Source: CAWFKW01 sp963816535 (lineage in GTDB: Bacteria > Bacteroidota > Ignavibacteria > Tepidaquicellales > OLB5). From it: DNA of 64,000 bases. The stretch spans positions 81,771 to 145,770 of the forward strand of contig CAWFKW010000005.1 of the NCBI GenBank assembly GCA_963816535.1, written 5' to 3'. The translations under genes and the position numbers were made by a program. Every line of letters starts with the position of its first letter. The stretch's first letter is position 1. A model generated the notes under the pieces. That model had not been told where the DNA came from and made no database searches. It saw only the letters and a list, made by a program, of their open reading frames with translations. Positions 60,544 to 64,000 of this stretch are shown here, piece after piece.

Positions 60544-61422
60544 ATGAAAGAAAGCTTAACCGAGAGTTCTTTTAAATACTGCGAAGAGATTGCGAAGAAT
60601 CATTATGAAAATTTTCCCGTCGCCTCTCTTCTGCTTCCTAAGGCAAAAAGAAAATATGTTTATGCAATATACGCTTTTGCAAGGGCCGCCGATGATTTTG
60701 CCGATGAACCGGGTATAGAAGGCGGAAATGAGAAAAGGATATCTTTATTAGATGAATGGAACGGAAAACTAAAGGATTGTTTTGACGGAAAAGCATATGA
60801 CCCGATTTTTATAGCCCTGGGGCAAACGGCGGAAGAATGCAGGATCCCGATAGAGCCCCTTGAAAACCTGCTGAGGGCATTTAAACAGGATGTAATAAAA
60901 AACAGGTATAAAAGCTTTGATGAAATTTTAGGGTATTGCGCTAATTCTGCGAATCCTGTAGGCAGGCTTGTACTAATGGTTTTTGGCGCTAACGATAATG
61001 AGTTGTTCGGTTATTCTGATAAAATTTGCACCGCCTTGCAGCTCACGAACTTCTGGCAGGATGTGGCTATTGACGTAAAGAAAGACAGGGTTTATCTGCC
61101 GAAAGAAGACATGGATAGATTTGGATATAAATATGAAGAGCTGTTCTCGCTGCAGTTCAACGATAAGTTCAGAAAATTGATTGAGTTTGAAGTGATAAGA
61201 ACTGAATCAATTTATCAGGAAGGAAGAAAACTGATAAATCTGGTAGGTAAGCATGAAACAGCTAAAATATTAAGAAAAGAATTACTATTAACGTGGATGG
61301 GCGGAATGGAGATACTGAGCAAGATAAGACAGATTAATTTCGATGTGCTTAATAAACGCCCCAAAATTTCATTAAACGATAAGATAAAAATTCTTTTAAG
61401 GTCGAGAATTAAAAAAGTTTGA
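60544..61422 (+). CDS. hpnC: Hydroxysqualene synthase HpnC (squalene/phytoene synthase fold)
   Basis: 292 residues. First Asp-rich motif AFARAADDFADEPG (DDFAD at 50-54) and second, LTNFWQDVAIDVKKDRVYLP; both bind Mg-diphosphate in prenyl condensing enzymes. The adjacency to hpnD and hpnE gives the HpnC assignment: it converts presqualene diphosphate to hydroxysqualene in the three-step bacterial route to squalene. Its stop overlaps the TTG of hpnD (TTGA), so translation is coupled. Shares fold with HpnD. Confidence 0.92.
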   Translation: MKESLTESSFKYCEEIAKNHYENFPVASLLLPKAKRKYVYAIYAFARAADDFADEPGIEGGNEKRISLLDEWNGKLKDCFDGKAYDPIFIALGQTAEECRIPIEPLENLLRAFKQDVIKNRYKSFDEILGYCANSANPVGRLVLMVFGANDNELFGYSDKICTALQLTNFWQDVAIDVKKDRVYLPKEDMDRFGYKYEELFSLQFNDKFRKLIEFEVIRTESIYQEGRKLINLVGKHETAKILRKELLLTWMGGMEILSKIRQINFDVLNKRPKISLNDKIKILLRSRIKKV

Positions 61423-62285
61423 ATACGGAAAACAACGAAAATATCGATTCGGCAAAGGAAATTACGCATAACAGTAAGACAAATTTTCTTTATTCTTTTT
61501 CATTGCTTCCAAAAGAAAAGAATGATGCCATAAATACTGTATACGCTTTCTGCAGGTATACAGACGATATAGTTGATAACGATACTGAAACAGATGAAGT
61601 GAAGTATAAGAAGATTCGCGACTGGCGGAATGAGCTTGATAAATCGCTCAAAGGTAATTCAGCTTATCCCCTTCTGAATCAACTCAACAAAGTGATAAAG
61701 AAATTCAATATTCCGGTTGAGCCGTTTTTTGAACTGATAAAAGGGATGGAAGCCGATCTGCAAACTTCCCGTTACAAAGATTTTGCTACTTTGTATCAGT
61801 ATTGTTTCCGCGCGGCAGCTACGGTTGGACTGATGTGCATAGAGGTTTTCGGCTATAAAACCGAGAGCGCGCGAGATTATGCTGTAAACCTGGGAATAGC
61901 GATGCAGCTGACAAATATCCTTAGGGACATAAAATTTGACGCGCTCAACGGCAGAATATATCTGCCGGCGGAAGACTTAAAAAGATTCGGATATACTGAA
62001 GAAGACTTAATGAATTTCAAGTATAACGATTCTTTTATTGAGCTTATGAAATTCGAGTGCAAAAGGGCGAGAGATTATTTTGAAAAGGCAAACGACAGTT
62101 TCCACAAGGATGACAGACGCTTGCTGTTCCCTGCACGGATAATGCAGAAAATATATTTCAATATTCTTCAGAAAATAGAAAAAATGAACTATAACGTTTT
62201 TCTAAAGAAAGCAAGAGTGTCAAAAGCCAGAAAAATGTACTACACATTGGGGGTGTTTGTAAAATATAAACTGGCTTACAGATGA
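61419..62285 (+). CDS. hpnD: Presqualene diphosphate synthase HpnD
   Basis: 288 residues from TTG 61419. Squalene/phytoene synthase fold: AFCRYTDDIVDND (DDIVD) and MQLTNILRDIKFDALNGRIYLPAEDL; also the RYKDFATLYQYCFRAAATVG helix. Joins two farnesyl diphosphates to presqualene diphosphate, the first committed step to squalene, then hopanoids or other C30 lipids. Overlaps hpnE by 4 bp (62282-62285, ATGA). Phytoene synthase is the main alternative, but the gene order favours HpnD. Confidence 0.92.
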   Translation: MNTENNENIDSAKEITHNSKTNFLYSFSLLPKEKNDAINTVYAFCRYTDDIVDNDTETDEVKYKKIRDWRNELDKSLKGNSAYPLLNQLNKVIKKFNIPVEPFFELIKGMEADLQTSRYKDFATLYQYCFRAAATVGLMCIEVFGYKTESARDYAVNLGIAMQLTNILRDIKFDALNGRIYLPAEDLKRFGYTEEDLMNFKYNDSFIELMKFECKRARDYFEKANDSFHKDDRRLLFPARIMQKIYFNILQKIEKMNYNVFLKKARVSKARKMYYTLGVFVKYKLAYR

Positions 62286-63604
62286 ATCCTAAACCTACTG
62301 CCTGTGTGATCGGCGGCGGAATTGCCGGCCTGTCATCGGCAGTCTTCCTGGTAAATGCGGGCTTTAAAGTAAGATTGATTGAATTGTCTCCGAAACTCGG
62401 AGGCAGGGCTTATTCGTTCTTTGACAAGACATTAAACAGCTATATCGATAACGGTCAGCATATTTTCGCTTCATGGTACAGGGATACATTTGAGTATCTC
62501 AAAATTATCGGAAGCTTTGATAAACTGACGTTTCAAAAGAGCCTTGAGATAGATTTTATCGACTTGGGCGGAAAACATTTTAAGCTCAAGTGTGCGGATA
62601 TGAAACCGCCGTTTCATCTGCTTTACGGGATCATGACTTATGACGCGCTGGTTCTGAAAGATAAGCTCGGAATTATAGGATTCGTAAGGAAAATAAAAGC
62701 AGGCGCATATTCAGAAGAGAAATTGAAGAGAATAAATACAGCTCAGTTATTTGAAGATGCAGGTCAGTCCCGCAGGCTTATAGAAGCATTCTGGAAACCA
62801 TTTATTATTGCAGTATTCAACGCTGTGCCCGAAGATACTTCAGCATTTATGTTTGCTCGAAATGGTAAAAGATGGGCTTTTTGGAAAAAGGTAATTCAGA
62901 ATTGGTTTTGCCGGATGATTATTTAACGGATGTTATTGTCGATCCGGCTGAAAAGTATCTGAAAGAAAATGGTTCGTGTTTATCTAAATCAAGCGGCGTA
63001 AGGAAATTGAATATTTCTGATTACAAAATTGACTCGCTTGAATTAGTCACGGGTGAATCTGTAAAAGCCGATTACTTTATTAGCGCGGTTCCGTTTTATG
63101 ATTTTAGGAATCTTATCGGATCGGAAATTTTCGATAATGAATATTCAAATGTGGGAAGGTTGAAGTACTCCCCTATTTTAAATGTTCATGTGAAGTTTAA
63201 AGGTTCAATTGACGGTATTCTCAGGAGCAGATTCGTTCGGAGTTTTAAGCGGAACAGTTCAGTGGATATTCAAGGTGAAAAATGACCAATTGTGTTTAGT
63301 TATAAGCGCCTCAAAGGAACTCGCAGAAAAAGATAAAGATGAAATTATTGGGATTTGTAAAAATGAACTGTTTAAATGCCTGCCTGAGTTGAAAAAAAAT
63401 GACATAACAGGCATCAGGGTTGTAAAAGAAATGCGGGCCACATTTGTTCCTGATAATCAATCGCTTGATTCTCGGCCCGGAAACAAAACAAAATTCAGCA
63501 ATTTTTTTGTTTCAGGCGATTGGACAAACACAGGATTGCCTTCAACTATTGAAGGAGCGGTGAGAAGCGCTAAGAAATGTGTAAATGAAATTCTAAGTAA
63601 ATAG
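62282..63604 (+). pseudogene. hpnE: Hydroxysqualene dehydroxylase HpnE, interrupted by two frameshifts
   Basis: About 440 codons in total, in three reading frames. Segment 1 (62282 to about 62870) has the FAD dinucleotide motif CVIGGGIAGLSSAVFL and LGGRAYSFFD. Segment 2 resumes at about 62872 as GFLEKGNSELVLPDDYL and contains KADYFISAVPFYDF. Segment 3 resumes at about 63209 as TVFSGADSFGVLSGTVQWIF and ends with SGDWTNTGLPSTIEGAV, the C-terminal flavin-binding signature. The shifts fall near 62855-62880 (close to TTTTT and AAAAA runs) and near 63195-63212. The protein reduces hydroxysqualene to squalene. The breaks may be sequencing or assembly errors, or true gene decay. Flanking genes are intact. 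Confidence 0.85.
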
Positions 63605-63614
63605 AACTGTAGCT

Positions 63615-63665
63615 GCAGTCTTCAGGGCTGCGAAAACAAATTTAAATTACAACCTGAGCGTTGTA
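63615..63665 (+). repeat. Double-hairpin repeat, copy E (degenerate)
   Basis: Hairpin 1 GCAGTC-TTCAG-GGCTGC (63615-63631), 16 nt of spacer, and hairpin 2 TACAAC-CTGAGC-GTTGTA (63648-63665). Similar layout to copies A-D but with a shorter spacer. Lies between hpnE and the last gene. Confidence 0.5.
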
Positions 63666-63742
63666 CTTGCTGGATCATAAGGAATGTAAAAGTGTAATAA
63701 ATAATTATTAAACCGAACAAACCAAAGGAAGGGTCACAAAAA

Positions 63743-64000
63743 ATGGGACACACCAATCAAAACCAAAACGGGCAAAACGGTTCTGTGGCAGCAGATACTA
63801 AACCGGTAGGAATCAGCCTTAAAGCTCCCGACACCAAAGAAGCTGAGATACAAAAACTTCTTTTGCAGGAAAGAATGCGCCTTGAAGCCGAATACGGCGT
63901 TCAGGCTAAAAAGATAGATCACTTTAAAAAGCCTTTAGAGAACATTTTTACTAAAGACCAGCGCGCTAACACGACAATTTTGTTCGGCGGTCTTACATGG
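63743..64000 (+). CDS. N-terminus of a CoA-dehydratase-activase-type protein (partial)
   Basis: 86 codons visible from ATG 63743, open at the right edge; AAAGGAAGGG lies about ten bases upstream. The first 20 residues are Asn/Gln-rich (MGHTNQNQNGQNGSVAAD), then a charged helix (KEAEIQKLLLQERMRLEAE), and then FTKDQRANTTILFGGLTW. The last stretch recalls the conserved start of the large BcrA/BadF-like 2-hydroxyacyl-CoA dehydratase activase-related proteins. The identification is tentative because the gene is cut. Confidence 0.45.
   Translation, partial: MGHTNQNQNGQNGSVAADTKPVGISLKAPDTKEAEIQKLLLQERMRLEAEYGVQAKKIDHFKKPLENIFTKDQRANTTILFGGLTW

Overview
The window looks like chromosomal DNA from an uncultured member of the Bacteroidota/Chlorobi group, most likely Ignavibacteria-like. 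Evidence: the N-terminus of the type IX secretion (T9SS) translocon protein SprA at the left edge; two secreted proteins with the YPNPFNP-type T9SS C-terminal sorting domain; many outer-membrane barrels ending in Phe; mostly AT-rich, Shine-Dalgarno-poor leaders; and frequent TTG starts. I see no rRNA, tRNA, CRISPR array, insertion sequence or prophage.

Layout. 1-13.4 kb: sprA (partial), HNH nuclease, aldehyde dehydrogenase, aminotransferase, nuoM, a NhaD-like antiporter, a zinc-ribbon mini-protein, two tandem Asp-box T9SS cargo proteins, pepT and a small barrel. 13.4-20.9 kb: two repeat islands flank a secreted metallopeptidase, three tandem FadL-like barrels, a small membrane protein and a second aldehyde dehydrogenase. 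20.9-28.5 kb: rhodanese-MBL fusion, beta-CASP nuclease, lipoprotein hydrolase, nuoN, VWA protein, NHL-repeat protein, ssb. 28.6-33.1 kb (minus strand): a carbamoyl-phosphate cluster of a cyclic-2,3-diphosphoglycerate-synthetase-like GTPase, carbamate kinase, ornithine carbamoyltransferase and aspartate carbamoyltransferase. 33.5-35.7 kb: nuoKL. 36-46.8 kb: HAD phosphatase, OPA-family transporter, rlmB, a paired small-protein duplication, an NtrC-like regulator lacking GAFTGA, cvpA, TPR protein, a phosphofructokinase with PPi-type residues, glycosyltransferase 9, cdd, tdk, LOG-like protein, DUF4199. 46.8-60 kb: a 1070-residue protease/propeller/barrel protein, a PAS-only membrane protein, then a TolC-MacA-MacB-type operon with a split ATPase, two permeases, a TPR protein and two tiny secreted proteins. 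60.5-63.6 kb: hpnC, hpnD and a doubly frameshifted hpnE (squalene synthesis). The right edge cuts a gene resembling the N-terminus of a large CoA-dehydratase-activase-type protein.

The most unusual signals are: (1) a dispersed double-hairpin repeat, about 55-60 bp, found five times, whose stems differ completely between copies yet stay base-paired and keep a near-constant spacing; (2) two mini-proteins inside the efflux operon that are little more than a signal peptide plus a fold resembling the T9SS sorting domain; (3) a dispersed palindrome that has become the start codon and charged n-region of a signal peptide; (4) the carbamoyl-phosphate gene set next to a cDPG-synthetase-like GTPase; (5) the protease-propeller-barrel fusion. 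Complex I membrane subunit genes (KL, M, N) are scattered at three loci.
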